Part shown: positions 27,060 through 37,340 of the stretch, piece by piece
Layout of the letters: the number at the start of each line of letters is the position of its first letter
How positions within the stretch are numbered: position 1 is the stretch's first letter
Assembly: GCA_964587885.1 (NCBI GenBank)
Contig: CAZPME010000008.1
Location: forward strand, 15,439-79,438
DNA length: 64,000 nucleotides
Direction: 5' to 3'
Source of the DNA: UBA60 sp964587885
GTDB lineage: Archaea; Thermoplasmatota; Poseidoniia; Poseidoniales; Poseidoniaceae
The notes under the pieces: generated by a model
Databases searched by the model: none
Told to the model about the DNA's origin: nothing
The model's input: the letters and a program-made list of their open reading frames with translations, nothing else
Made by a program: the position numbers and the translations under genes

Positions 27060-28016
27060 TCACTTCGTCAAACTAGCGCAAATTTTGGCTGTCATTGCAT
27101 CGAGTTGTAATTGCTCTCCACCACCTTCAACAAGGCGAAAATCAACTTCGGCCATCAGTTCGGTTAAGTCAAGTTTGGCCGCTTCGGTAAGGAAATCAGC
27201 ATTGTACAATTCGCGGTGTAGTTGGTTGATAAAATCAGTTCCAGCTAAGCCAAATTTATCGAGCAATTCGCGTAATCGCCGCCGGGCGGCGTGAAATCCA
27301 TCTTCGCGACAAGCCAACAGATATTGTTGCAAAACCTCAGGGGGAGCGGTCGCGGTAGTCTCGTAAATTAATGCGCGACCGACATTATTGTCTATGGCCG
27401 CGGCAACCTGCAATGCGGTCAAGGCCTTACGCATGTCGCCGAGGCTAATGTCGACAATTGCCGTACAGGCATCATCGTCGAGATTGACATCTTCTGATTT
27501 GGCGACGTGCTTGACTTGTTTTTCGACATCATCATCTCCCAAGGGACGAAAACGGAATACAGCACAGCGTGATTGGATTGGCTCGATGATTTTTGAAGAG
27601 TAATTGCAGGACAAAATAAATCGGCAAGTCTCAGCATATTGCTCCATGATTCGGCGTAGTGCACCTTGAGCGTCATTGGTTAGCGCGTCGGCTTCATCGA
27701 GGAAGATGATTTTGAAGGTCGCATCGCCGTAGGGCCTAGTACGTGCAAATTGCTTTACTTTAGTGCGAATATTTTCTAGTTTCCGCTCGTCGCTAGCGTT
27801 CATTTCTAATAGATTGTTGCGAAATTCTTCGCCAAAGATGTCTCGAGTCAGCGCCATAGCCGCAGTCGTCTTTCCAGTGCCAGGCGGACCGGCAAAAAGT
27901 AGATGTGGAAAAGTGCATTTATCGGCATATATTCTCAATCGGTCAACTACGGTGGCCTGCCCCCGAATATCAACAACTGAGCGGGGCCTATGTTTTTCCA
28001 CCCACATCTCGTTCAT
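27060..28016 (-). CDS. rfcS: Replication factor C small subunit (clamp loader ATPase)
   Basis: RfcS with RfcL loads PCNA onto primed DNA. About 318 residues with WVEKHRPRSVVDIRGQ at the N-terminus, Walker A FAGPPGTGKTTAA, Walker B IIFLDEADAL, sensor 1 FILSCNYSSKI and the Arg-finger motif PIQSRC, then the collar domain. All ATPase motifs are intact and the length is normal. ATG 28016 fits the family N-terminus; TTG 28025 is the alternative. It is divergent from the giant surface gene at 28160, sharing a 143-base intergenic region with a perfect GC-rich hairpin. Confidence 0.96.
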   Translation of the reverse strand: MNEMWVEKHRPRSVVDIRGQATVVDRLRIYADKCTFPHLLFAGPPGTGKTTAAMALTRDIFGEEFRNNLLEMNASDERKLENIRTKVKQFARTRPYGDATFKIIFLDEADALTNDAQGALRRIMEQYAETCRFILSCNYSSKIIEPIQSRCAVFRFRPLGDDDVEKQVKHVAKSEDVNLDDDACTAIVDISLGDMRKALTALQVAAAIDNNVGRALIYETTATAPPEVLQQYLLACREDGFHAARRRLRELLDKFGLAGTDFINQLHRELYNADFLTEAAKLDLTELMAEVDFRLVEGGGEQLQLDAMTAKICASLTK

Positions 28017-28090
28017 GCGACTCAACCTTGGTTGCCGGCGATGGCCAAAGAACGTTATGTTTACCCCTACTCCATTTTACATGTTTCGCC

Positions 28091-28109
28091 GGCCTCCCTA
28101 CGGGAGGCC
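28091..28109. repeat. Perfect 8-bp GC-rich hairpin in divergent rfcS/surface-gene region
   Basis: GGCCTCCC (28091-28098), loop TAC, GGGAGGCC (28102-28109). It lies 75 bases upstream of rfcS and 51 bases upstream of the giant surface gene, and is much more GC-rich than its surroundings. It could be a dyad operator for both promoters or a leader hairpin. Confidence 0.6.
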
Positions 28110-28159
28110 TTAGGGAAGTATGATTATCTCTTATCACTTCCCGCAGAGTTGTGAGCCCT

Positions 28160-31100
28160 ATGTCGACCGCGTCTAATTACCGAAACCGCCGACGTCAAGC
28201 ATTGACGATTGTATTGCTATTTTTGCTAGCAGACTTGATTTCGCCATCAGCGATTCCAAGTTATGAACTCGACCAAATCAATTCGCCGTCATTCGTTCAA
28301 ATGAGTGATAACGCTAGTGCAGACAGTCAAATTTACAGTCTCAGTCAAAACACAAATTATGGTAACGAAGTTAGCGCGAGTATCGGCCCTGATGAAGTTG
28401 GACCAGGGGTGTCCAAAATGGTAATTTCATTCCCATTGAATTTTTCAGGTGCGGTGGATGTAGCCAGTGCAACAATGTATTTGGTGTGTACGACAGCTGC
28501 CGATGACAAAATTTCGACGCTTTTCGTAAGCGAATTAACAAATTCATTTGATGAAATGAATGTAACTTGGGTAAATTACAATGGTACAGCAACTTGGGCA
28601 TCTCCCGGTGCAAGCGGCGCTAGTGATCATGGAGATTGGGAGCCACCACTTGTACAAACGATGAATTCTACATTTAGTTTCAATATCACTTCCTTTGTAC
28701 AATCTGCACTTTCCCGCGGCGCAAATTCAGTAGACTTGCTGATCGCAGCCCACGGTGCACAGTATTCCTGCTCGACCAAAGAGGAGTTGGTCCAAGCAAA
28801 CCGTCCGCAAATTCTTTTTGTTTATGCTGCTAATTCACCGGCGGCAAGGGGTACTATCCTGCCTACTTTCGTCGAAGATGGTGACGCACTGATGACTGGT
28901 GATTTCATCTTAGCCGCTGAAACTCAGCCTACGATAACTTGGTCGAATCTATTAGGACAAAATGTCGAAGTGCAATTGTCACTAGCGAGTGATTTCATGA
29001 CTGATTCTGATTCATGGTGGTATTTTTCATCGCAGAATAATTTATCTTTCCAATTTTCCGGTACTACGGGTCAAATGGAATTGCTAAGTGAAAATGAGCT
29101 TAGCAATGGTACGACGATGCATTATCGCATGCGTTCGACCAACTTGAACCAAGTTGGAGATTGGAGTTCCGGATATTTTCACCTTCCCGATTTGCAAGTT
29201 ACCGATAATGGTAATCAAACTGCTTCGGTCAGCATTTACCCTGATGATTTGGGGTTGTCTGAAAAGGCAATAAGTGATACCTATTCCAATAATGCTCTTT
29301 CCGGCGGTAACGGTAATTACGGAGGTGATTCTACTGTATTGGTGGGAATGGACTCACCTTCAGAAGACCAATATGCCTATCACGGAATCAATCCGCATTT
29401 ATGGGGTATGCACGATAATGCAACGATGTTCCAAGCTGATTTGGTACTTACCCGCAGCAGTTACAATAACGATGCAGTAATATCATTCCATTCGTTTGAC
29501 AATTCGGCATGGACCGAATCCGGTTTGACGATGAATAGTCAAGATGGCAGTACCGCTTGGACTGATGGCGGCCGTTCAAATAAGGAAATGGCTGCAATAG
29601 ATGCGATGTGGAGTAATCAAACCAACTCAGAATTCCGCGTAGATTTATTGACTCAAACTCAAGTGTGGCTCGACACTTCTTCAAGTACACCACTCTCGAT
29701 TTTCTCGACAGTACGTGGCGAATACGATCAATATTCTTCTTCAACCAATGTTGAGTTTTATTCAAGCGAGGATAGTTCTCAAAGCAATTTGCCCTATCTT
29801 GAATTAATGTATGGATGGGGTAGTGGTACTTCTCCAACTGCTGTAGAACTGATTGACCCTGCCGATGGTGTAGGAGTTTGGACCCTAAATGACCACAACC
29901 TTTCGGGAAATACCACCCCTACCCTCACTTGGAATGGGTCTGAGGCCACTTCTCAGAGTCATGATATAATTTGGCAGTTGTCAGAAGGACCTGAATTCCG
30001 CAATATCACTGCCGAAGTAAATACAGTAGAAGATAACGATTTCACTCCTGGTTCAGGGAACTATTCACTCACCGGATTAGATGAAGGTAAAACATACGCT
30101 TGGCGCATGCAGCACGTTTCTTTTGAAGGTCACCACGGAGAGTGGACAACAAATTCTTTCTTCGTCCCTAGTGTCACCTCTACATGGCTCGGAGGAAACG
30201 ATTACCAATTGACTCTTAGTTCAGGTAATTCTTCAGTTTCGGGACCTGATATGCCATATTGTACCGACACCTACATTGATAGTGGTTCGCCGAATGATAC
30301 CTATCCTGATGAGGGGGAAATTCAAGTTTCATACAGTACTTTTTCAGAGACTGCAATCCTCTTTGGATGTGATATGAATTCGCATTTCTTGCCTAGTGGC
30401 TATGCAGTTTCATATGCCAATATGCGCATGAAGTTGTCATTCCACGGAGGTAATCCAATCGTTGGTGCGTGGGATAATACCCAATCGAACTGGGTTGCTG
30501 AATCTGCCAATTGGAATACATTTGACGGAGTAAATAATTGGAGTCAAAGTGGTGCTAAAGGTAGCGAGCGCGGCTCATTGTTATCTAGCAACACGCTAAC
30601 GTCTTCCTTCTCAAGTGGAGATTGGGTCAACTGGAATATCACCCTTAATGCTCAAGATGCGATGCGCAGTGATGGTTCACTTGATTTCATTATCGGCATT
30701 GTAGGTGCTGGATCAGGTGGGACTCGCCAAGCATTATTCGACAGTAGCGAACAATCAACTTCTTCACGGCCAGAAGTGATATTGGTATATTCACCAGGTT
30801 CTAATGCTAAACCGAATAACCCAATTCCCCTTTCTCCGGCCAATGGTTCATGGTCAATTATCGATGGCATTGAACCAGCACCTGATGCGCGCCCGGTACT
30901 CAACTGGAGTTATGGAACTGGTGTTGCCGTAGGCGGTTGGTCTCTACAATTAGATACAACAAGCACGTTTGATAGTGGTAATTTGTTGAGTTTTGCCTCA
31001 TGGAATGATAACGGATTTGACCTAACCAATATGTCCTATACTCCTCAACAGGATTTGAGCGATGGCCAGATTTGGCATTGGCGAGTACGAGCAGTTTCAA

Positions 31101-34100
31101 CCACAAATCAACTCGGTGATTGGTCGGCATTTTCTCATTTCTTACTTCCAGATATCACTACTTGGTTAATTGATAGCAATACCTCAGCGGTTGAATATCA
31201 TCATCATGATGCTCTGCCATCATTGCACATTCCCGAATTTGAAGATACTTGGGTGAAAAATTCTGGCGCCAATAATGGCACATCTCAGGGCACTGACACG
31301 GTACTCAAAGTTGGAACCCTGAGTGACGGAAGTCGCGCAACAGGAATGTTACGCGTTCCATTGAGCGCCTTACCAAACCCTGCTAACGCCCACGTGCTAA
31401 AGGCGACCTTGAATCTCTATCCTGAATGGGGCTCATCAGAATCGCAGCATATTTCAATTCATTCTGCAATGCAAGCGTGGAATTCTAGTGCTAATGGCAC
31501 GACATATGATGGCGTTAATAATTGGAGTAGCGCAGGTGGTTTAGGAGCTACAGACAGTGGTGAAATGGTTGACGTGAATACTATAGTAGGGGATTCTTGG
31601 GCACAATATGATGTTACTGAATTAGTTCAAAGTGCTACATTAACGGGTAATAATCACCTCTCTATAATGCTGATAGGCGACGATGCTAGCGGCTTGGTAA
31701 CTTTCACTTCAGTCGATTCTTCTAGCAACCGCCCATGGTTGAATATAACTTGGGCTACTGGTAATTCAAGTCAAGTTACTACCACCGGAAGTCCGAATAG
31801 TCCAAGTGCTGGCTCAATTCTTTGGGACACATCATCTCATGCTTTGATTCCTACGACAACACCTACACTAAATTGGACTCATCCGAATGCTGGTTCAGTT
31901 GATGATTGGCGACTTTTCATCTGGAATAATGGCAGTGATGAGCGTGAAGGTTGGACTATACACGATACCCGTGAATCCACCACCGGATTCAATATTGGCG
32001 CGCTATCGTGGACATCAACTAGTGTCCAAGAGGCCGGACGCACTTATCGCTGGTTTGTACAGCCTATTATTGACGACATTTACGGTCCGCGTTCCGCGTC
32101 ATTGCATTATCATCTGCCAGCAGTAATGAGTGGGGAATTGAATTCCACTGATGCTTGGCTAAATGTTGTTGAGGGCTCAATGGTTAACGATATCGCTTAC
32201 CCTGAGGTAATGAGTGACACTTGGATCAACGAAGGCGGGCAAAATTTGAATTACGGAAATGCTGCAAATTTCACCGTAGGAACAAGTCCATCTTCATCCT
32301 CTCTTAGGTCAAAAGCCTTATTGGAAATCGATCTAAGTAATCTTCCGATTCCGCAACCATTTGATGTGCTTGAAGCAGAGTTGAAACTATACCGAGATGG
32401 TGGGCAACAATCGCAAATGACGGTAAGTATTAGCGATTTATTCCTCGCCTTTGACGAAAACAACGCTACTTGGAATCAAGCTGATAATGGTACAAATTGG
32501 TCGATTACTGGAGCCAGTGGGCAATTAGATTCGGGCCTGCCTGTAGATATTGAGACGATAACAGGTAGTGGCTGGTTCTCTTGGGATGTCAGTCAACTCG
32601 CTCAAGCGGCATTGGCACGCGGAGACCAAACCATGACTCTCTTGATTCAATCTGAAGAGCCATTGAATGCCAGCAACAGTTTCCATACCTTTGCTAGTAG
32701 CAATAATATGAATGTGGAATTGCGGCCACAACTGAATTTGACCCTGCGCTCGGTCAACCAGTGGCTTCCCACCGATTCTTCGTCTCTATATCCGACCAAT
32801 ACTCAAACCATGTGGAATATGTCGGCTGACCTGCCTTCGCCAATGCACGACATTGTATTCAGTTGGAACTCAACCGATACCAATGCTACAGCACAGCATT
32901 TCCAGATGTCTTCTAATCCACGTTTCATAAATCCAGAACTATTCGCCATGTCAAACGATTCTACGACATTAGACAATGGTACCTTTACGAATACCGGACA
33001 ACGCTACTCTTACAACCATAGTACTGATTTGATGCCTATTGACGAATGGATATTTTGGCGTGTTAGGACTGTACAAGACTATCGTATCGGTAATTGGTCA
33101 ATGGTCAATAAATTCCGCATGCCGGACTTTGAAGGTGAAGATGATGGAACCGGAAACCTGACATTAAATCTCAACCGTGGAACTGTCTTCACCAATACTT
33201 CTGTTTTACCTTTGGTCCCTGACACTACCCTTGATTCAAGCTCGTTAAGCACCAATTATGGTTCTTCCACCGCACTGAAACTTGGTGCAGGAGCAAGTGG
33301 TTCAGGAGAAGCGAGAATCCTCATTGAATATGACCTCAATGAATTACCCTTCCCTGCTAATATGATCCCAACTTCAACCATTCTTACGTTGTATAGGTAT
33401 GGAATTACGGGTGGTCAATCACTCACAGTTGCCGCTTATCCATGTTCTTCATTCTCAGAGTCTGGGGCCAGTTGGAATAATGCTCCGACTTGCTCGAGTA
33501 GTGAAATCACTCGGACTACTCTAGGAGTTGTTCCCCCGACAGGATACATGGAATGGGATATTACCTCTCTCGCCCAATCAAATATCGCGGCAGGAAATCG
33601 AACATTAACCGTAATGTTAGCAGTTATTGGCACCCCTGGGGCAACTCATGAATTCCGCTCAAGCGAATATTCGTCAGTTGATGAGCGACCAAATTTGATC
33701 TTTGATTATGTCGATAATTCTCAAGGGATCACCCCACCTGCACAACCAACATTGCTTAATCCAATTGATGGTGATGTATTGTATGATGATAGCAATTGGA
33801 TTCTCCAGTCTGCAACCCGCCCAGTATTGGAGTGGAATGCGGTTGCTAATGCTACCGATTATATTCTAACTATAGCAAATGCGACTGGGCAAACCAAATA
33901 TCGTTCGTGGTCGACTAGTGGTTTTGGTAATTCTAATTTCACCTTGAGTACAGATTTAGCGGCTGGTGAATCTTATGAATGGTGGGTTCAAGCTGTAAAT
34001 GGAAGTATTCCTGGTCCGTCGAGTAGTCGCTGGACATTCGCGATTGGAAATCCGATAAACAACACTTACAATTCTGATAATACTTACACCTACCAAATTC

Positions 34101-37100
34101 GTAATGGAGAAGAAGTTCCAACTATCGGCCATGCCAGTATGATTGATTCAGTCATTGATGCAGCCACTCCAAATTCAGCATTAGAAGATACTAATTTAAT
34201 GATTGGAAATGACTCAAATGGAGATGAAAAGCGTTCGATAATCGTCCTCGACCCAAGCCAATTTCCACTTCCATCAGCGGCTAAGATTCATTCTGCAAGT
34301 GTTGGGTTATACATAGAAAATGTAAGGATGAATTCAGGCGTCCTTGTTACTAACATGAACATAAGTGTTCATCCGATTATTACCTCTGGTTATACTCCCT
34401 TGGGCTCAACTTGGAATGAAGTTGCTAGTGGTTCAAGTTGGTCAGCGGCTGGTTTGCAGCCGGGAGTTGATTACGGCGCGGCAACTGGAAGTACGACTCT
34501 AGTTGCAACAGTCGGATTTGAGGGGTGGATTTGGCTCGACCTCTCACATTCGGGATTGGATTTGAACAATGCCCATGAATTTATTCTCATCGCTACGGGT
34601 CAAGCTTATCTTGATATTTCTCACAGCCAAGATAGTGATGTGGCGCACCGTCCGATAATGTTACTCAATTATACTCATATTGACCACGTTACAATAACTC
34701 CAGGAAATGGTGCTAGCACTGATGCTGATACCGATTTGCAATATTCATACACAATGTATGATGGAAATGGCACTCCAATCTCTGGAGTTATTGAGTGGGG
34801 TTCTACCTCTGGAACAATCGACAGCACGGGATTATTTGCTCCTGATCAAGCTGGAATGTGGCAAGTAAGTGCATGTTTCGGTTTGGTTTGTGACATAGTC
34901 ACATTGTCGGTAACTTCTGGTTCACCAACCACGTGGGCTAATGTTTTCACTACCGATAGTGGTAGTTATACCATAGATGCTGACCAAGGGGTCGACTTTA
35001 CTTTCACAATTTATGACCAGCATGGCAACGTTGTTTCTGGTCAAACCGTAACTGCTACTGCAACTAACGGCTCGCTAACTGAGACTTCATCAGGTAATAC
35101 CCATTCTTGGCATTGGGATGCTTGGGCTGTTGGCGCTCAAACCATAGAAGTAAATTGGGGTGCGCAGACACATTACCAACAGATAACCGTAGTAGCAGGA
35201 CAACCGGTCTTGGTGACCATAGGTAACTGTGGTGATGATGATTTGAACGTACCCGCTGGTACGACTTGTGCCTTTGATTGGGATGTTTTCGACTCCAAGG
35301 GCAATGATGTTGCTAAATCTGTATTGGGGCTTGTCACTTGGACGGCTGAAGAGCATAGCGGTAATGTGAGTCAAGGAAACTTTACTGCTGACAAGATAGG
35401 AACTTGGCAAGTAAACTTGACCAGTGCCTTTGGGCTTGATGCCAACACGACAGTTACAGTTATCCATGGAGAGATTGATTACCTTGAGATAATTCCAAGT
35501 TCATTATTCGTCACAGCAGATGACCTCCTCTATCTCAACACTACTCGAGTAGATATTCGCGGCAATCGCTTGATGGTTGATTTGCCGGCTGAAAATTGGA
35601 CCGTCATCAATGGTTGGCTAACTCCAGGTAGTAATGGCAGTCCTGCAATTTGGGAGCCTGAAACCGTCGGTTCTAAGATATTGCGAGGTAATTATGGTAC
35701 TGAGCAGACCGAATTAATTATCGCGGTATCGCATGGAATAATTTCCCAAATGGAAATCGACATCACAACTCCAACTAATATGACTGCTGACGACCAAAGT
35801 CTGCTCAAATCATACGGTGTAGACAATAAGGGCAACCGTTGGTCAGTAAATGTCGAGTGGATGATTTCTCAAGATCCATCCAACACCAATGATTGGCTTC
35901 ACGGATACATTTCTGGTGAGGAAGAATCTACAGTGATTTTCAAACCGACTTATGTAGGAGAATATAGTATTAGGGCGATTTACACTGAGTCCTCATCAGC
36001 ATTAAATTTCATGATTTCAACCAATTATTCAATCACCCATGGGCAACTAGCTGATATTTCCTTTACCGCACCAAATGCATGTACTAGTGGGCCAGATGAC
36101 GATCCACATTGGACCAATGATTGTGTATGGGAGATGACGGCAGATGAAAACATTCCATTTGCGGTTGAACTAGTTGACCTAAATGGAAATCAAATATCCG
36201 ATGAGATCTTAACATGGACAGAAAATGGTAATGATGTATCTTCAGATATGGTGGATGATTCATTTGTCTGGAGTGGAGTGAGGGATGAAGGTGAATATGT
36301 TATTCGCATTGCAAATGGGACTATTTTTGAAGAAATCACGGTAAATATTAGACATGGTAGAGCTCTAGTGGTTAACCATGTGGCAAGCGCAAATAGTGTT
36401 GAGGCCGGGCAATCATTGACGATCAAATTGACTGGAACAGATGTTGCTGGCAATACTTTCGACCAAGATGTTACTTGGTCACATCCAACTGAAACAGTCG
36501 ACAAGATTGGTGTCGGCGAATACATCTACAATTCCACCATGCAAGGAACGTATGACTTGGTATACGAATTGCCGGGCGCCCAAACCGATATGTGGACGAT
36601 TACTGTTGCTCACACCGACTTGTCACGCTTCGTTTTAGAACTTGATAAAATTTCACTTGAGCAACAGGCTGAAGTCACAATTACAATTAGTGCATTTGAC
36701 CGCTTCGGAAATCCGGTGGCGGTTCCTACAGGCGATGCACTAATCGTCGAAGCGACTGGGCGCGGAACTGTATCATCGGTATCGGATGATACTACAAAAT
36801 ACAAGATTGAAACTCTAGATGAAGGTGAGCATACCATCACTGTGACAACTTTGGTAGCAGGTATTATGGTAACATCTCAATCCACATACAACGTTACTGG
36901 AACCTTACCTGGATTCTTTGCTTCAGGAGGTCCACTATACTACGTGGCAGGTGGGTTGGGAACATTTGTCATACTGGTTCTCTTCGTATTGGTAGTCGTT
37001 CTATTCCGCCGTAGCACTACTGGTTATGATGATGAAGACGATTGGGATGGGGATGACGAAGATGAAGATTATCTTGAAGAAGATAAAGAACAGCCAGAAA

Positions 37101-37264
37101 TCCCCGAAACCGAGGAAACCTCAACTTCTGAATCTTCAGATGGTGTCGAAGGTGATGATAGTTACCGTGTTGACGATGATGGCACTGAATGGTGGGAAGA
37201 TGAAGCGGGCGTTTGGTGGTTCAAGGAAACTGGCGCAGAAGATTGGCAAGAATGGAATGAGTGA
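28160..37264 (+). CDS. Giant surface protein: seven DNRLRE-like and six FN3-like domains, eight Ig-like repeats, TM, Trp-rich tail
   Basis: About 3034 residues. A signal peptide (about 1-40) is followed, to about residue 2170, by seven beta domains of the DNRLRE/CBM96 (disaggregatase-related) type, each starting with a D-x-W/Y-I strand and NYG, and containing a W-x(n)-W-x3-G motif (for example NNATWNQADNGTNWSITGASG without its ends). They alternate with six FN3-like spacers (PTLxW ... YxWRVR ... GxWS). Eight Ig-like repeats of the Big2/invasin kind cover about 2173-2920. A TM helix (2927-2952), an acidic Asp/Glu tail and a terminal Trp cluster (EWWEDEAG, VWWFKE) end it. Role is inferred: a cell-surface carbohydrate-binding or adhesion fibre. 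GTG 28151 is an alternative start. First of three tandem paralogues. Confidence 0.9.
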   Translation: MSTASNYRNRRRQALTIVLLFLLADLISPSAIPSYELDQINSPSFVQMSDNASADSQIYSLSQNTNYGNEVSASIGPDEVGPGVSKMVISFPLNFSGAVDVASATMYLVCTTAADDKISTLFVSELTNSFDEMNVTWVNYNGTATWASPGASGASDHGDWEPPLVQTMNSTFSFNITSFVQSALSRGANSVDLLIAAHGAQYSCSTKEELVQANRPQILFVYAANSPAARGTILPTFVEDGDALMTGDFILAAETQPTITWSNLLGQNVEVQLSLASDFMTDSDSWWYFSSQNNLSFQFSGTTGQMELLSENELSNGTTMHYRMRSTNLNQVGDWSSGYFHLPDLQVTDNGNQTASVSIYPDDLGLSEKAISDTYSNNALSGGNGNYGGDSTVLVGMDSPSEDQYAYHGINPHLWGMHDNATMFQADLVLTRSSYNNDAVISFHSFDNSAWTESGLTMNSQDGSTAWTDGGRSNKEMAAIDAMWSNQTNSEFRVDLLTQTQVWLDTSSSTPLSIFSTVRGEYDQYSSSTNVEFYSSEDSSQSNLPYLELMYGWGSGTSPTAVELIDPADGVGVWTLNDHNLSGNTTPTLTWNGSEATSQSHDIIWQLSEGPEFRNITAEVNTVEDNDFTPGSGNYSLTGLDEGKTYAWRMQHVSFEGHHGEWTTNSFFVPSVTSTWLGGNDYQLTLSSGNSSVSGPDMPYCTDTYIDSGSPNDTYPDEGEIQVSYSTFSETAILFGCDMNSHFLPSGYAVSYANMRMKLSFHGGNPIVGAWDNTQSNWVAESANWNTFDGVNNWSQSGAKGSERGSLLSSNTLTSSFSSGDWVNWNITLNAQDAMRSDGSLDFIIGIVGAGSGGTRQALFDSSEQSTSSRPEVILVYSPGSNAKPNNPIPLSPANGSWSIIDGIEPAPDARPVLNWSYGTGVAVGGWSLQLDTTSTFDSGNLLSFASWNDNGFDLTNMSYTPQQDLSDGQIWHWRVRAVSTTNQLGDWSAFSHFLLPDITTWLIDSNTSAVEYHHHDALPSLHIPEFEDTWVKNSGANNGTSQGTDTVLKVGTLSDGSRATGMLRVPLSALPNPANAHVLKATLNLYPEWGSSESQHISIHSAMQAWNSSANGTTYDGVNNWSSAGGLGATDSGEMVDVNTIVGDSWAQYDVTELVQSATLTGNNHLSIMLIGDDASGLVTFTSVDSSSNRPWLNITWATGNSSQVTTTGSPNSPSAGSILWDTSSHALIPTTTPTLNWTHPNAGSVDDWRLFIWNNGSDEREGWTIHDTRESTTGFNIGALSWTSTSVQEAGRTYRWFVQPIIDDIYGPRSASLHYHLPAVMSGELNSTDAWLNVVEGSMVNDIAYPEVMSDTWINEGGQNLNYGNAANFTVGTSPSSSSLRSKALLEIDLSNLPIPQPFDVLEAELKLYRDGGQQSQMTVSISDLFLAFDENNATWNQADNGTNWSITGASGQLDSGLPVDIETITGSGWFSWDVSQLAQAALARGDQTMTLLIQSEEPLNASNSFHTFASSNNMNVELRPQLNLTLRSVNQWLPTDSSSLYPTNTQTMWNMSADLPSPMHDIVFSWNSTDTNATAQHFQMSSNPRFINPELFAMSNDSTTLDNGTFTNTGQRYSYNHSTDLMPIDEWIFWRVRTVQDYRIGNWSMVNKFRMPDFEGEDDGTGNLTLNLNRGTVFTNTSVLPLVPDTTLDSSSLSTNYGSSTALKLGAGASGSGEARILIEYDLNELPFPANMIPTSTILTLYRYGITGGQSLTVAAYPCSSFSESGASWNNAPTCSSSEITRTTLGVVPPTGYMEWDITSLAQSNIAAGNRTLTVMLAVIGTPGATHEFRSSEYSSVDERPNLIFDYVDNSQGITPPAQPTLLNPIDGDVLYDDSNWILQSATRPVLEWNAVANATDYILTIANATGQTKYRSWSTSGFGNSNFTLSTDLAAGESYEWWVQAVNGSIPGPSSSRWTFAIGNPINNTYNSDNTYTYQIRNGEEVPTIGHASMIDSVIDAATPNSALEDTNLMIGNDSNGDEKRSIIVLDPSQFPLPSAAKIHSASVGLYIENVRMNSGVLVTNMNISVHPIITSGYTPLGSTWNEVASGSSWSAAGLQPGVDYGAATGSTTLVATVGFEGWIWLDLSHSGLDLNNAHEFILIATGQAYLDISHSQDSDVAHRPIMLLNYTHIDHVTITPGNGASTDADTDLQYSYTMYDGNGTPISGVIEWGSTSGTIDSTGLFAPDQAGMWQVSACFGLVCDIVTLSVTSGSPTTWANVFTTDSGSYTIDADQGVDFTFTIYDQHGNVVSGQTVTATATNGSLTETSSGNTHSWHWDAWAVGAQTIEVNWGAQTHYQQITVVAGQPVLVTIGNCGDDDLNVPAGTTCAFDWDVFDSKGNDVAKSVLGLVTWTAEEHSGNVSQGNFTADKIGTWQVNLTSAFGLDANTTVTVIHGEIDYLEIIPSSLFVTADDLLYLNTTRVDIRGNRLMVDLPAENWTVINGWLTPGSNGSPAIWEPETVGSKILRGNYGTEQTELIIAVSHGIISQMEIDITTPTNMTADDQSLLKSYGVDNKGNRWSVNVEWMISQDPSNTNDWLHGYISGEEESTVIFKPTYVGEYSIRAIYTESSSALNFMISTNYSITHGQLADISFTAPNACTSGPDDDPHWTNDCVWEMTADENIPFAVELVDLNGNQISDEILTWTENGNDVSSDMVDDSFVWSGVRDEGEYVIRIANGTIFEEITVNIRHGRALVVNHVASANSVEAGQSLTIKLTGTDVAGNTFDQDVTWSHPTETVDKIGVGEYIYNSTMQGTYDLVYELPGAQTDMWTITVAHTDLSRFVLELDKISLEQQAEVTITISAFDRFGNPVAVPTGDALIVEATGRGTVSSVSDDTTKYKIETLDEGEHTITVTTLVAGIMVTSQSTYNVTGTLPGFFASGGPLYYVAGGLGTFVILVLFVLVVVLFRRSTTGYDDEDDWDGDDEDEDYLEEDKEQPEIPETEETSTSESSDGVEGDDSYRVDDDGTEWWEDEAGVWWFKETGAEDWQEWNE

Positions 37265-37265
37265 T

Positions 37266-37293
37266 TTCCCCTCTTGTAAAGAGGGGAACTTTT
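37266..37293 (+). terminator. Hairpin plus T-run after the giant surface gene
   Basis: Ten-base perfect arms TTCCCCTCTT (37266-37275) and AAGAGGGGAA (37279-37288) around GTA, followed by CTTTTT. It starts one base after the giant gene stop (37264), 53 bases before the next start. It looks like an intrinsic-type terminator or processing hairpin, and may lower or stabilise expression between paralogues. Confidence 0.65.
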
Positions 37294-37340
37294 CTGCGTC
37301 GACTTCATTTGTGATGCCTCCCCTCGTCGCGTTGGTCGAA

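Noticed and set aside
37026..37340. Upstream part of the second surface open frame, out of frame with the end of the giant gene
   Set aside because: It is the +1-shifted reading of the giant gene's acidic tail (Met/Lys-rich), and the signal peptide starts at ATG 37341.
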